This document shows, in pieces, positions 13,751 through 13,805 of a stretch of DNA of 13,805 bases. The stretch's first letter is position 1. Each line of letters begins with the position of its first letter. The position numbers were made by a program, and so were the translations under genes. The DNA is from UBA6398 sp963660485 (GTDB lineage Bacteria; Bacteroidota; Bacteroidia; Bacteroidales; Bacteroidaceae). The notes below the pieces were generated by a model. That model made no database searches, had not been told where the DNA came from, and was given only the letters and a program-made list of their open reading frames with translations. Location of the stretch: assembly GCA_963660485.1 (NCBI GenBank), contig CAVKYH010000036.1, positions 1 through 13,805 of the forward strand, written 5' to 3'.

Positions 13751-13805
13751 TTAAAAACTCCGACGCATCTAATTTAAATTAGATGCGTCGGAATTTAAAT
13801 TTGGT
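13751..13805. repeat. Modular palindromic repeat, copy 4 (double core, cut by window end)
   Basis: AAAAACT leads directly into core CCGACGCATCT (13760-13770), linker AATTTAAATT (13771-13780), the core again in reverse (13781-13791), a second linker (13792-13801) and TGGT at the window end. Bases 13759-13792 are a perfect 34-base palindrome. The final TGGT matches the complement of the left arm junction in copy 2, so a type A right arm probably follows beyond the window. It lies upstream of the EamA promoter. Confidence 0.92.

Noticed and set aside
1..13805. CRISPR array as an explanation for the repeats
   Set aside because: The copies are thousands of bases apart, with whole operons between them, variable arms and no short regular spacers.

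Overview
The window looks like a chromosomal piece of a member of the Bacteroidota, most likely order Bacteroidales. The reasons are several start-proximal promoters with the Bacteroidota -7 element TAnnTTTG, mostly weak Shine-Dalgarno sites, short leaders, and families typical of that phylum (DUF3127, DUF1460, a Bacteroidales-type long GDP-fucose synthase, a glycine-zipper/OmpA lipoprotein). I cannot name a genus. I support 13 protein genes and see no rRNA, tRNA, insertion sequence or CRISPR array.

Layout. (1) 1-184: a repeat copy and a promoter. (2) 185-3656: a two-gene unit, a 1028-residue PLD-nuclease/SF2-helicase/DUF3427 protein followed 7 bases later by a small NUDIX hydrolase. This is the best candidate here for a DNA-processing or anti-phage system, and 31-bp direct repeats bracket it. 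(3) 3657-4220: a non-coding gap with a 73-bp palindromic element and the gmd promoter. (4) 4221-8958: a tight five-gene glycan operon: gmd, fcl (GDP-L-fucose supply), a GT4 glycosyltransferase, a PglC-type phosphoglycosyl transferase and a PglD-type acetyltransferase. The last three keep the pglA-pglC-pglD order of Campylobacter, but no aminotransferase follows. (5) 8959-9362: another palindromic element, then an upstream region ending in a near-consensus sigma-54 promoter for the hsp20 gene. (6) 9363-11895: hsp20, an SSB-like DUF3127 gene, an OmpA-family lipoprotein and a monofunctional transglycosylase, separated by clear terminators. (7) 11879-13661, minus strand: an EamA-family transporter and a secreted DUF1460 amidase-like protein, read toward the transglycosylase and overlapping its end.

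Four copies of an unusual modular palindromic repeat mark the boundaries of these blocks. Each is built from AATTTAAATT linkers around an 11-base core (CCGACGCATCT), and three copies fully show or imply outer complementary arms. Two arm types occur. The window begins and ends inside copies, which suggests a contig broken at a high-copy repeat. The glycan operon also differs from its surroundings in strand composition: its plus strand is rich in A and C, while the flanks are rich in G and T.

Working picture: region 2 handles nucleic acid, region 4 makes and transfers a fucose-containing glycan (probably a lipid-linked short oligosaccharide), and regions 6-7 serve stress response and the cell wall (peptidoglycan-binding lipoprotein, glycan polymerase, amidase-like hydrolase). 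All family calls come from reading motifs by eye; no database search was run.
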